Below are positions 24,801 through 32,625 of a stretch of DNA of 38,735 nucleotides, piece by piece. The notes under the pieces are model-generated. The model had not been told where the DNA came from. It was given only the letters and a program-made list of their open reading frames with translations, and made no database searches. The stretch comes from Nitrospina sp. UBA6727 (lineage in GTDB: Bacteria > Nitrospinota > Nitrospinia > Nitrospinales > VA-1): contig DKID01000003.1 of assembly GCA_002454045.1 (NCBI GenBank), positions 1-38,735 of the forward strand. Reading direction: 5' to 3'. Both the position numbers and the translations under genes were made by a program. How positions within the stretch are numbered: the first letter of the stretch is position 1; each line of letters opens with the position of its first letter.

Positions 24801-25344
24801 GATTTTGTAGTTCGAGGAAAAAGTTGCCGTCGCCCATGATCTCCGCATACTGGCTCGCCACCTTGATGGCGCGAGGGACATTCTCGCGGTTGACGTTGTG
24901 GGCAACTTCTCCGCGGACGCAGGAACTCAACGCAATCAACCCTTGCGAATATTCCGCCAAGAGTTCTTTGTCGATGCGCGGCTTGTAATAAAATCCTTCC
25001 AAATATCCCTTGGTCACCAGATTCAAAAGATTTTTGTAACCCGTTTCATTTTCGGAAAGAAGGATGAGATGGTAAGACGCGTCGCGGAGATTTTCCTTGG
25101 AAGTTTTTTCGTGGCGACTCCCGGGCGCGACATACACTTCGCACCCGATGATCGGCTTGACACCATATTTTCGCGCGGCGTTATAAAACTCCACCGCGCC
25201 GAACAGGTTGCCATGATCGGTCATCGCGACGGCGGGCATGCCAAACTCCCGCGCCCTTTTGAACAGGGCGTCATGTCGGATGGAAGAGTCCAGCAAACTG
25301 TAGGAAGTGTGAAGGTGAAGATGTACGAAATTGGCTGCGCCCAT
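21883..25344 (-). CDS. dnaE: DNA polymerase III, alpha subunit
   Basis: Replicative polymerase. The 1153-aa protein has the N-terminal PHP domain (FVHLHLHTSYSLLDS, with DHGN downstream), the polymerase palm with the catalytic aspartates in PDIDIDF near residue 405, the family motif PVGPGRGSATGSVVAYAL just before it, the helix-hairpin-helix region (FGLGAIKNVGGRAIENI), and the C-terminal OB domain (VSLAGIPIKHLSKTTRKGDKMGIVTLED). The PHP histidines HLHLHT are retained, so metal-dependent activity of this domain is possible. Start at ATG 25344 fits the family N-terminus; a TTG at 25380 adds 12 non-homologous residues. Confidence 0.95.
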   Translation of the reverse strand: MGAANFVHLHLHTSYSLLDSSIRHDALFKRAREFGMPAVAMTDHGNLFGAVEFYNAARKYGVKPIIGCEVYVAPGSRHEKTSKENLRDASYHLILLSENETGYKNLLNLVTKGYLEGFYYKPRIDKELLAEYSQGLIALSSCVRGEVAHNVNRENVPRAIKVASQYAEIMGDGNFFLELQNHKLENQDQINKKIIGIGEKLQLPVVATNNCHYINREDYRAHEILLCLQTGKTISNPYRMQYPADEFYFKSPQEMTALFKDVPEAIENTVKIAARCELDLEFGKLNLPEYPIPESYTLETYLDERAREGLQKRFEELSRRKIKFDRGVYEKRLDRELGIINKMGYPGYFLIVWDFIRYAREKEIPVGPGRGSATGSVVAYALKITDIDPLQYDLLFERFLNPERVSMPDIDIDFCVEKRDDVIKYVTEKYGGNQNVTQIITFGSMNAKGVIRDVGRVLDMSYGEVDKLAKLVPNKLDIKLEQAFKKEPQFEKLRKENSKVAELLDVAKNLEGLPRHCSTHAAGVVISSKALTEFCPLYKGGNDEVVTQYAMGSVEKLGLLKMDFLGLRTLTVIDNALKIIRKSKNIKLDIGAIPMDDPATFKLLCDAKTLGVFQLESSGMRDLIKKLKPDSFEDIVALLAMYRPGPLESGMVDDYVKRKHGTMVEKYDLPQLESILKETHGVILYQEQVMKIARVLAGFSMGDADLLRRAMGKKMPAEMAAQREKFMEGSRAKGFDEKKSEKIFNLMEKFGEYGFNKSHSTAYALISYQTAYLKAHYPLDFFGALITSDMDSTEKVTRYIHDCREMNITVQPPDVNLSHRDFLVSENTLVFGLGAIKNVGGRAIENIIAARKELGRFTSMEQLCENVDMQLVNKRVFEGLIKSGACDSLGQSRAGMMKELQACMERGQGKQRDRQLGQSSMFDSLELNVEDDKQSEDATEEWSNTDRLRLEKESIGFYITGHPLDEFTHELSWFTDATSASVAEAGNGKTVSLAGIPIKHLSKTTRKGDKMGIVTLEDLQGSVEVILWPEIYSQVQSLLPKEEPLLVKGEVDSEGNLPKVIAKEFFPLAQAKQHFHGRVMIHFRTPGLERETLVAVREILASHKGNNDTRLHFIFPDNKERVVAVAEELRVQPSNEVVQQIQDILGDDAILFE

Positions 25345-25437
25345 GACGCCATTACTACCAGTTTGTCCGCTTGAAAGCAACCGCCCGAAAACGGAGCATC
25401 ACAACCTCTTACTCGACGAAGTTACGATGCAAACAAC

Positions 25438-26982
25438 TCAAAGGAACAGGGAGTTTACTATGAGCAGAACGGCGGCGGTCACGACGATGGCGCCGATAAA
25501 GTTAAGGGCGAAACCGGCGCGGGACATCTGAGGAATCGACACCCAACCACTTCCGAACACGATGGCATTCGGCGGCGTCGCCACTGGCAACATGAACGCG
25601 AAGGATGCAGACAGCGTCGCCGGCAACATAAAAAATAATGGATGGATCATCGCCGCAACAGCCGCCATGCCAAGGATGGGGAGGATCATCGTGGTGGTGG
25701 CGGTGTTCGATGTCATCTCCGTCAAAAATGTTACGGCCAAACAAATGGTGATTACCACCGCCCACAGCGGCCACGCGGAAACGCCGGTGAGTTTATCGCC
25801 GAGCCATTCATCAAGTCCGGTTGCGCCAAAACCACTTGCCAACGCAAACCCGCCGCCGAACAAAAGCAAAATTCCCCACGGCACTTTCGATTGTATCGTA
25901 TGCCAATCCATGGCGAACCATTCGCGTTTTCCATTCACAACCAACCCCTCTCTTCCGTTAACGGGAATAAGCATGAGAAGAATTCCCATCGTCATCGCCA
26001 CCGTGGAGTCGTGCAGAAAATTGGGATGCCCGAACAATCCCGACCAACCCGGGATTACAAATTCCCCAAGCGAAATCGGTTGGCGAAATATCCACGAAAA
26101 GACGGTGAGACAAAACACCGCCGCGACAATTTTTTCCGCGCGGTTGATGGAACCTAAACCGTCCAACTCTCGTCGGATAATTTCATGACTTCCGCCGGAA
26201 ATGTTTTTCATCCGAATCGGCGACACGAAGCGGCACAAATACACCCACACCAGCGGAATGAAAACCGTCACTATCGGAACCGCCATCACCATCCACTGGA
26301 AAAAAGTGATCTCTGGATTTCCGGGAAATAGTTTTTTGTAAAAACCGGCGAAGACGATATTCGGCGCGGTGCCGATGAGCGTCCCCACCCCGCCGATACT
26401 GGCGGAGTAGGCGAGACCCAGCATGAGGACGAGTCCCAGCCCGGTTTCAATTTTCTTTTGCGACGCGGAGTTTTTTTCGCCGCACAACGAAGCATCGACG
26501 GCGACTTGCCGCACCACCGCCATGGCGACTGGGAGCATCATCATGGTTGCGGCGGTGTTGGAAATCCACATCGACATAAAAGCCGTGGCGGTCATGAATC
26601 CCAAAACAAGACGTTGCGGCGCGGTGCCGATTGCCGAAATAATCCACAACGCTAAACGCTTGTGAAAATTCCATTTTTCCAAAGCGAGCGCGATGATGAA
26701 TCCGCCCAGAAATAAAAAAACCAGGGAGTTGCCATAATTGGGCGCGACCAATTTGGCGGGCAAAATTCCCAACAAGGGAAAAAGTATCAGCGGCAACAAA
26801 GCCGTTGCGGCGAGCGAGGTGCCTTCGCCGATCCACCAGACGGCCATGAGCGCGGTCACGGCCAACATGCGCTGTCCCTCAGGCGCCAAGCCTTCCGGTG
26901 TCGGCATGACGAGGAGTGTCAGAAAAATCACGCCGCCAATTATTAGAACGGCGCAACGTTTTTTGAATGAAGTATCAGCCAA
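25438..26982 (-). CDS. DASS/SLC13 family anion:sodium symporter
   Basis: Inner-membrane transporter of the divalent-anion:Na+ symporter family (dicarboxylates, sulfate and similar). The 514-aa protein has about 11-12 hydrophobic helices and the two SNT sodium/substrate motifs in their repeats: SNTAATMMMLP near 140 and SNTATTTMILP near 430, plus the late signature ATPPNAIVFGSG. Substrate cannot be decided from sequence; a C4-dicarboxylate would fit a reductive TCA organism, but sulfate or tungstate/molybdate-related anions are not excluded. The start is TTG with AAGAGG 10 nt upstream. dnaE starts about 90 nt downstream. Confidence 0.9.
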   Translation of the reverse strand: MADTSFKKRCAVLIIGGVIFLTLLVMPTPEGLAPEGQRMLAVTALMAVWWIGEGTSLAATALLPLILFPLLGILPAKLVAPNYGNSLVFLFLGGFIIALALEKWNFHKRLALWIISAIGTAPQRLVLGFMTATAFMSMWISNTAATMMMLPVAMAVVRQVAVDASLCGEKNSASQKKIETGLGLVLMLGLAYSASIGGVGTLIGTAPNIVFAGFYKKLFPGNPEITFFQWMVMAVPIVTVFIPLVWVYLCRFVSPIRMKNISGGSHEIIRRELDGLGSINRAEKIVAAVFCLTVFSWIFRQPISLGEFVIPGWSGLFGHPNFLHDSTVAMTMGILLMLIPVNGREGLVVNGKREWFAMDWHTIQSKVPWGILLLFGGGFALASGFGATGLDEWLGDKLTGVSAWPLWAVVITICLAVTFLTEMTSNTATTTMILPILGMAAVAAMIHPLFFMLPATLSASFAFMLPVATPPNAIVFGSGWVSIPQMSRAGFALNFIGAIVVTAAVLLIVNSLFL

Positions 26983-27061
26983 GAATGGGTCGCCTCTTAA
27001 ACCGTGAGCGGACGGATTTTAACCTAAGATGGCAACAACGCACAATCGCCAAGGAAAAAAA

Positions 27062-27240
27062 GCGGCGGCGGCACCGTCATCGCGACACGCAACGGCGGGA
27101 ACTTTTTGCGCGGCGACGGCGTCACTGTTTTCGTGGTGTGCGCGAGACGGCGGGCGCGTGGTGGCGGCACCGTCATTGCGATGGCGACGCGGGCGATGGT
27201 GTGGGAAATATTCCGCCGCGCCGGCGACGCCGCGGTGGTC
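27062..27240. repeat. Degenerate RYS-triplet tract 7 with a 19-bp direct repeat
   Basis: The gap between the transporter start and the end of the chaperone gene is filled by GC-rich triplet-like sequence. GGCGGCACCGTCATYGCGA occurs twice in direct orientation, at 27067-27085 and 27163-27181, 96 nt apart and differing at one base. Confidence 0.55.
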
Positions 27241-27255
27241 GTACACAAACTTGTC

Positions 27256-28083
27256 TTACCGCGGTTCGCATTCGGACGGTGCGTTGGCGACTAAATCGTT
27301 TTCCATACTATAGGACAATGACCGATACTCTGGCTCTTCAACTTTGACGGGATTGATGTCCAGTAGAAGGCTTTCGTTTCTGAGGAAGACGGCGAGAATT
27401 TCGACGATGTCTTTGTAAAGTCCGCGCTCGGCTTTTCTCGATGTGAAGATGCAAAACAGGGGACCCCATCTTCCTATGTGGTTCCGAATAAATTTTTTCA
27501 TGCTACTGTTCAGGACGCCGATATTTTTTTCATCGTGTCCGTTTTGAATTCCAAACGCGGCGCGGAAGCACATGAAAAACATGAACGCTAACTCGATGGA
27601 AATATGATCTACTCTTTCTCGCGTTCTGTTGCGCGGCTGTTCGAATCCGAAGGTCTCATAAAAACCGCCGAGTTGAATCAAAACGTCGGTCTGGGACTGG
27701 ATGCCTCCCTCGGTACCATACTGCATTTCGTAGGGGGGACATTCCATGGAAACTGCGTGTCCAAAAACTCTGATGAATTCCTGCTGCGCTTGTTTGACGG
27801 TCATCGCGGGTAGGTATTTTCCGATTCCGTCGATGATCGATTTAGCGTGCTTCCAATCTTCTTCGTCAACGAGCGCGATATCCATGGGCTCAAGTAAAGA
27901 CTTGGGCCGAAAAAACTTTCGGTTCCACGGATAACTAAACGCGCTGGACAGGATGTCGTAACAACGTCCTCTGGCTAGTTGCAGGGATATTCGTTCCTCC
28001 CTCAGTTCTTCCAAGGAACCCGTCTGCCCAAGTACCGCGAGCATCGGGTCGCCATCTGATTTTGCATGCGTTAAATTTCCCAT
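27256..28083 (-). CDS. TorD/NarJ-like molybdoenzyme chaperone
   Basis: All-helical chaperones of this family (TorD, DmsD, NarJ) bind the signal peptide or N-terminus of DMSO-reductase-family catalytic subunits and coordinate molybdenum cofactor insertion. The 275-aa protein has the helical core beginning LARGRCYDILSSAFSYPWNRKF, the middle QQEFIRVFGHAVSMECPPYEMQYG (the family's Y/F..LF...P..PyEs.Y region), and GGFYETFGFEQPRNR with RVDHISIELAFMFFM, equal to the GFY..FG......ERpDHi..ELEFm signature. Start at 28083 has AAGGAG 6 nt upstream. It follows the HExxH protein gene by 82 nt. Most likely client is a nitrite oxidoreductase-type enzyme, by context only. Confidence 0.88.
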   Translation of the reverse strand: MGNLTHAKSDGDPMLAVLGQTGSLEELREERISLQLARGRCYDILSSAFSYPWNRKFFRPKSLLEPMDIALVDEEDWKHAKSIIDGIGKYLPAMTVKQAQQEFIRVFGHAVSMECPPYEMQYGTEGGIQSQTDVLIQLGGFYETFGFEQPRNRTRERVDHISIELAFMFFMCFRAAFGIQNGHDEKNIGVLNSSMKKFIRNHIGRWGPLFCIFTSRKAERGLYKDIVEILAVFLRNESLLLDINPVKVEEPEYRSLSYSMENDLVANAPSECEPR

Positions 28084-28138
28084 ATCAATCTCCTTATTAA
28101 TTCGCACCGCTTTGCTGAAAACTCAATCCTTCTTTCAT

Positions 28139-28169
28139 TCTATAAACTGAAACACAAAAAGTTGGTCAA
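28139..28169 (-). promoter_or_regulatory. Possible promoter of the chaperone gene
   Basis: On the minus strand TTGACC (28164-28169) overlaps the stop of the upstream gene; TATAGA (28139-28144) follows after a long 19-nt spacer. The -35 lies in a small palindrome, GTTGGT-TG-ACCAAC (28161-28174). Confidence 0.35.
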
Positions 28170-29419
28170 CCAACGCCGGCTCTTAACTCGTAAACTTCAA
28201 CGCAACGGTCGCACGCTCCGTCTCTGCTTTCCCAATCTGGAAAATCGATTTGAATGGCTTCGATCACCATTTCATCGCAAATACTTTCCGGGTCGTCTAC
28301 CCAGTTATAAGTCGGGAATTTACAAAGCGGGCAAGGGGACCCTTGCAGGTGGATATAATCTTGGTCTTCGTCCGCCATCTCTCCCGGGTCAACATATTTG
28401 CTCATCAGGGTATCGAGGTCGGTGGCCATGGACAGAAGTTCTTCGTGTGTTAGTTTTTCCGTCTTCCACAGTCCGTCGAAAATTCCCTTTCTTTGTTTCT
28501 CCGGAATTTTGCGGTAGAAATTATCGAACTCGCGGTACCGCGCTTCCTTCGGCAAAACGGAAACAACGCCCATTCGCGCCAACCGGGAATCTACATAAAC
28601 GTTCCACAAAAGTCTAAACCTCGCCGTGATGAGATTCTTCACCGATGGATTGCCGGGGATGAAAGCGTCTTCATAATCAAACCCCGGGTCGACCATATCT
28701 TTGGCGTGCATAAATTCATGGATTAGAAAAGCGTCGAGTTCCTGGGCTTCTTCGGGATTACTGAACCGACTCGCCAAAACTCTCATCTCGATGATGGGGT
28801 GCCCGGAAACACGGTTGAGAACATTGGAGCCTTCGTCCACTTTGTTGATCGCGCGTTTCACCGTGACCTCTTTGATACGCTCCTCAAATTCCCGGGCGAG
28901 GTCGTAAGAAATTTCTTTGGCTTTTTCGTCGTCACCTTCAACTTCTTCTTCGTCATCATCCATTTCGACGACCGCGGTTTGACTTTCGCCCGCCACCTCG
29001 CCCGTCGCCGCTTCGCCTTGTCCTTTTTCTTCGTTGGCTTCAACTTGCCCCGCCGACGCCTTTTCCTCTTGCTCCGCCGACGCCTCTTCCTCGACGCCGT
29101 CATGATTCTCAAGTTCCTCGGACTCGGTTTTTTGTGCCTGAACCAGCACTGATTTTCTAGCGGTACGCTTGCGCTTAGGGATGAGACCCACCGCTTCCAG
29201 AGCGCGCAACACGTGGTCTCCCAACTTTAATCTTTCAAGAAAAAACAGGCGGTTGACTTTTTCGAAGGCGGCTTCCCGGTCATCTTCCGGGAGTTCATAA
29301 ATAGGGTCGGCGAGGGAATGGAACTCGTCGTAATCAGCACGATAACCGGATCTTTCCAGATGGTTCAAATGCCGAAATGCAGATTCTTCCATCAACTGCG
29401 CACTGTAATCAACCTTCAT
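28166..29419 (-). CDS. HExxH metallopeptidase-like protein with C-terminal Cys pairs
   Basis: No named family recognised. The 417-aa protein has an N-terminal helical part (1-90), a highly acidic low-complexity linker (about 100-170, Glu/Asp/Ala/Gly-rich), a putative metal-site domain with IHEFMHAKDMV (HExxH at 234-238) followed about 35 residues later by LLWNVYVDSRLAR, a spacing and pattern reminiscent of the HExxH...N-x-A-x-D arrangement of metallopeptidase-like domains found with VWA proteins. The C-terminus has two CxxC pairs (CPLC 363-366 and CDRC 403-406), likely one zinc site. No signal peptide. Start at ATG 29419 with only a weak GGGAAA upstream; TTG at 29431 is the alternative. It sits directly before the NarJ-like chaperone, suggesting a joint role in enzyme maturation. 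Confidence 0.75.
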   Translation of the reverse strand: MKVDYSAQLMEESAFRHLNHLERSGYRADYDEFHSLADPIYELPEDDREAAFEKVNRLFFLERLKLGDHVLRALEAVGLIPKRKRTARKSVLVQAQKTESEELENHDGVEEEASAEQEEKASAGQVEANEEKGQGEAATGEVAGESQTAVVEMDDDEEEVEGDDEKAKEISYDLAREFEERIKEVTVKRAINKVDEGSNVLNRVSGHPIIEMRVLASRFSNPEEAQELDAFLIHEFMHAKDMVDPGFDYEDAFIPGNPSVKNLITARFRLLWNVYVDSRLARMGVVSVLPKEARYREFDNFYRKIPEKQRKGIFDGLWKTEKLTHEELLSMATDLDTLMSKYVDPGEMADEDQDYIHLQGSPCPLCKFPTYNWVDDPESICDEMVIEAIQIDFPDWESRDGACDRCVEVYELRAGVG

Positions 29420-29509
29420 TTTCCCGCACAAATATAATGGTTAAAAAGTCCGACAAACTTCACCGATGAGGCGAGCGTCTTTTTCCAAACTAGTAATCTA
29501 TAACCCCGC

Positions 29510-29539
29510 AATGTATTCCCTTTTGAAGGCTTGTGTCAA
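29510..29539 (-). promoter_or_regulatory. Predicted promoter of the HExxH gene
   Basis: TTGACA (29534-29539), 18-nt spacer, TACATT (29510-29515) on the minus strand, about 90 nt before the ATG. Confidence 0.5.
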
Positions 29540-29687
29540 GATAAATGCCCCGCGACTTTCATACTTGTCGCCCTTGAAAAAACTTTTCATTCCGCGTTCG
29601 TGAGTTTGAGTTTTCCGTCGTCGCGGCGAATCTTGTCGTGGAAAAACAAAATGGAATCGGTTGATGTTCGAGCAACGGCGGCGGAAA

Positions 29688-32288
29688 TTATTTCTTGTCC
29701 ACCGCGTCTTTAAATTTTTCGACGTCCTGAAGTGCTTTCATAATCTGTTCCGGGTCGCCCAAGTCTTTGGCGATTTTCCTGGCTTTGGCGATGAATTCGT
29801 CCGCCGCGTCACGTCGCGATACTACAATCTCCATCCGGGCTACCGTCAAATAAAACTGAATCAGACTGGTCCACCCTTTTGTTTGTTCAAAGCAATTGCT
29901 GGCTTGGTTGAAATAACTTTCCGCCTCTTCAAACAGGCAGTCTTTAAACTTTAAGTTACCGAGATAAGTCAGGTCTTGACCGGCGCCCTGATGATCGCCA
30001 ATCTCGCGGGTGAGCGCCAAAGCTTTTAGGTAGGCATCTTCGGCATCTTTACGTTCGCCGTTGCTGAAGGCGAGATTGCCAAGGTTGCGATAATCTTCGG
30101 CTATTTCTTTTTTGTCGTTCAACCGACCGGAGAGGACGAAAGATTGCTGGAAATATTCGCGCGCCTTTTCTCTATATCCCCGACTCATATTGAATTTACC
30201 CAAAAACCTGAGGTCGATGACAATTTCCTTTGGGTCGTCGAGTAGCCGCGAATTTTTCAGAGCCTCTTTGTAGTACTCCTCTTGCTTGGTGCGTTCCTTT
30301 TTTTCCACATAAATATTCGCGAGAACACGGCAATCGGCGTAGGCGTTTCTGTAATCCTTAATCTCCTCGGAAATCGCCAAAGCTTTTAGCGCAAACTTTT
30401 CTGATTTCGACCAATCTTCTTTTTGCAGATAAAGGTTATAAATGTTCCGGTTGTCTTCCGCCGTCTCCGGTTTGTTTCCAGACTGGGTGTTGATTTCCAT
30501 CGCCTTCAAATAACTTTTCTCGGCGTTGAACCAGTCGGTTTTCTGCAAACTGATATTCCCCAGGTTGCGGTGCTCGGACATCATCCCAAACGCGTTGTTG
30601 TCGTCCTGATGAACCGCCAAGGATTTTTTGACTAGCCTTTCCGCCTTGTCCATTTTCCCGGTCATGATCAGGACATTTAAATAACTGCCGTGTATATCCT
30701 GAAGACCTTTTTGGTCTTTCAATTCCCGCTTGAGTTCCATGGCGCGGGCATAGTTTTCTTCGGCGCTGGCGTAGTCCTGCTTTTGCATGAGGACGCTCCC
30801 GAGATTTCCCAAGGCCGCGCTCAACGCCGCCTTGTCCCCAGACTTCTCATGCATCGCGATGGTCTCCTTCGCCAGGTCGCCCGCTTCGTCCCACTCATTA
30901 GCCATGAACAAAACATTTCCCAAATCGCTCAACAAGGAAAGTTTAAGTTTGTCGTCTTTCTCCGTCTCCGGTTTTTTGAGGGCTGCGCGGATTTGCTGTT
31001 TTCTATTCTCCAAATATTTGGGCTGGGAAAAAATTAGCATCAACTTATCCTGCACTCCTCGGACCAACTTCACTTCCTTCATAGCTTCATACAAGTCGCT
31101 GGCACGCATCAAATGATCTTCCGCCTGATCAAACTCTTCCTTCTTCAGAAAAATATCGCCCAACAATTCGCATTGCTGAGCGATGCCGGGACGGTTCCCC
31201 TGTCGCTCCATCAGTTCCAAAGATTTAAAGTATTGTTCCTTCGCGCCGTCCCAATCTTTCTGCAAACTTCTGACATTGCCGAGGTTGGCGTGGCCTCTGG
31301 CTTCCCCCATCTCGTCGCCCAATTCCTGCATGGCGGTCAGGGATTTTTCATAATATTCCCAAGCCGGACCGAGTTGGTTTTTGTTGAAATAAATATTCCC
31401 CAGGCTCCCCATAAGATACGAGTTTCTGCGCTTGTCAGAATCACTCACCACCGCCAACGCTTTTTTGAAATTGGCTTCGGCTTCGTCCACTTTTTCCGCT
31501 TGCCCCTCGCTGGCCATTTGCAGATAAACCCCAGCAAGGTTTGCATAACAAATTCCCGCCGAGACCTTATCCCCCGCGTCCTCCAAGACGGCGATGGTTT
31601 TTTGAATGGTTTCCGCCACCTTGTCTATCCGCTTCCATTGGAAATAAAGTTCCTCCATATCTTGCAGTTTGGCGACGACCTTGGTCTTTTGTCCTGTTGA
31701 TGTAAGGGACTCCACTTCGGCAAGCAGGGCAGACTCTTGCTTCTTCAAGTAGGCGGGATGTTTTTTGAGGGACTGAACTCTATCTTCCAGTTGCTGGATT
31801 TTTCGTTCATCCTGCTTCGCCAGCACCATAAACTCTTTGGCTTTTTGGTAATAATCGATGGCGTGTTCCAAGTCATCTTGCTTCAGACTGGTGTTGCCCA
31901 AGTATTCGTTATAGATTCCTTGACCAAGCGAGTCGTCGGTTTCGACCATAATCTGCAAGGCTTTTCGGTAACTCTCTTCCGCCTTCTCCAAATTACCTTG
32001 ATAAAAATAAACGCTGCCGAGATTACCGAGGGAACTTTCTATGCCTTTCGCATCCTTGAGTTTTTCCATGAAAGTTAAGGAGCGAGAATAAAAATTTTCC
32101 GCTTCGTCGAACTGCTTGCTTTGAAAAAAAATATTTCCCAGGTTCCCGAGCACATAGGCTTGCCCCGTGTCATCGCCGGTTTTTTCCATATGCTTCAACG
32201 CTTCGAGAAAGTTGGACTTCGCGTCCGCGATATTATTTTTCTGCAAACTTTCGTAACCGAGTTTCTCGAAACTTCTGCCATCGTCCAT
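29688..32288 (-). CDS. Large TPR-repeat scaffold protein, 866 aa
   Basis: The protein consists almost entirely of tetratricopeptide repeats of about 40 residues, of the long TPR_12-like type: units such as GNLGNIFFQSKQFDEAENFY, GNLGSVYFYQGNLEKAEESY and LGNVLFMANEWDEAGD recur from residue 5 to about 830, interrupted near 180-220 by a coiled segment (EDRVQSLKKHPAYLKKQESA). Roughly 18-20 repeats can be counted. There is no signal peptide, transmembrane segment or catalytic domain, so it is a cytoplasmic protein-interaction scaffold. ATG at 32288 has AAGG 9 nt upstream and a perfect-consensus promoter 55 nt upstream. It is the first gene of the long minus-strand run that includes the HExxH protein and chaperone. 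Confidence 0.88.
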   Translation of the reverse strand: MDDGRSFEKLGYESLQKNNIADAKSNFLEALKHMEKTGDDTGQAYVLGNLGNIFFQSKQFDEAENFYSRSLTFMEKLKDAKGIESSLGNLGSVYFYQGNLEKAEESYRKALQIMVETDDSLGQGIYNEYLGNTSLKQDDLEHAIDYYQKAKEFMVLAKQDERKIQQLEDRVQSLKKHPAYLKKQESALLAEVESLTSTGQKTKVVAKLQDMEELYFQWKRIDKVAETIQKTIAVLEDAGDKVSAGICYANLAGVYLQMASEGQAEKVDEAEANFKKALAVVSDSDKRRNSYLMGSLGNIYFNKNQLGPAWEYYEKSLTAMQELGDEMGEARGHANLGNVRSLQKDWDGAKEQYFKSLELMERQGNRPGIAQQCELLGDIFLKKEEFDQAEDHLMRASDLYEAMKEVKLVRGVQDKLMLIFSQPKYLENRKQQIRAALKKPETEKDDKLKLSLLSDLGNVLFMANEWDEAGDLAKETIAMHEKSGDKAALSAALGNLGSVLMQKQDYASAEENYARAMELKRELKDQKGLQDIHGSYLNVLIMTGKMDKAERLVKKSLAVHQDDNNAFGMMSEHRNLGNISLQKTDWFNAEKSYLKAMEINTQSGNKPETAEDNRNIYNLYLQKEDWSKSEKFALKALAISEEIKDYRNAYADCRVLANIYVEKKERTKQEEYYKEALKNSRLLDDPKEIVIDLRFLGKFNMSRGYREKAREYFQQSFVLSGRLNDKKEIAEDYRNLGNLAFSNGERKDAEDAYLKALALTREIGDHQGAGQDLTYLGNLKFKDCLFEEAESYFNQASNCFEQTKGWTSLIQFYLTVARMEIVVSRRDAADEFIAKARKIAKDLGDPEQIMKALQDVEKFKDAVDKK

Positions 32289-32342
32289 ACTTGGTCGCCT
32301 TCATAAAAAAGAAACGGTTGTGTTCACGGGTTTAGATTACGG

Positions 32343-32371
32343 ATTATAAAGGGCAAGCCGCCCTCTGTCAA
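32343..32371 (-). promoter_or_regulatory. Perfect-consensus sigma-70 promoter of the TPR gene
   Basis: TTGACA (32366-32371), exactly 17 nt, TATAAT (32343-32348) on the minus strand. The spacer contains a short inverted repeat (AGGGC/GCCCT), a possible operator. Confidence 0.8.
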
Positions 32372-32372
32372 T

Positions 32373-32470
32373 TCGTCGTCGCGCATACCGCCGCCGTCGT
32401 CATCGCCGTTGCCATCGTCACCACCGTCGCGTCACCATCACCGTCACCGTCATCGCGACCGCCGCGGTGT
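32373..32470. repeat. Degenerate RYS-triplet tract 8 (about 27 units)
   Basis: ACC GCC GCC GTC GTC ATC GCC GTT GCC... then a two-base slip (GC) and GTC ACC ATC ACC GTC ACC GTC ATC GCG. Nearly every triplet is purine-pyrimidine-(C/G). It shares ACCGTCGCGTCACC, including the slip, with tract 5. Confidence 0.65.
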
Positions 32471-32532
32471 CGTTCGCGATGAAACTTAACTTTATCTTGC
32501 GGGCTTGTCGGCGTTGTTATAAATTGGCGTCT

Positions 32533-32610
32533 CGCCGTCGTGACGGTGACGGTCGCGGCGGAACGGCAGCGGCGGGATGACGGTCGTGACGGCGGACGGT
32601 GACGTCGTCG
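32533..32610. repeat. Degenerate RYS-triplet tract 9, opposite orientation
   Basis: The complement reads GTC ACC GTC ... GCC GTC ACG ACC GTC and CCGCGACCGTCACCGTCACG. It runs to the edge of the ribosome-binding site of the 651-aa protein gene. Confidence 0.55.
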
Positions 32611-32625
32611 CTAAGAGGAGTTCGT

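Larger units (their letters stand above)
32289..32625. other. Divergent intergenic region between TPR gene and 651-aa protein gene
   Basis: About 337 nt: the consensus TPR promoter (32343-32371, minus), triplet tract 8 (32373-32470), an AT-richer island with TTGCGG (32497-32502) and TATAAA (32518-32523) as a weak plus-strand promoter with a short 15-nt spacer, and tract 9 in opposite orientation (32533-32610). Confidence 0.5.

Noticed and set aside
29570..29687. Minus-strand frame after the TPR stop reading SILFFHDKIRRDDGKLKLTNAE before a stop, as if a gene remnant
   Set aside because: Short, no start codon or ribosome-binding site, and no recognisable family; likely chance, though a decayed fragment cannot be excluded.
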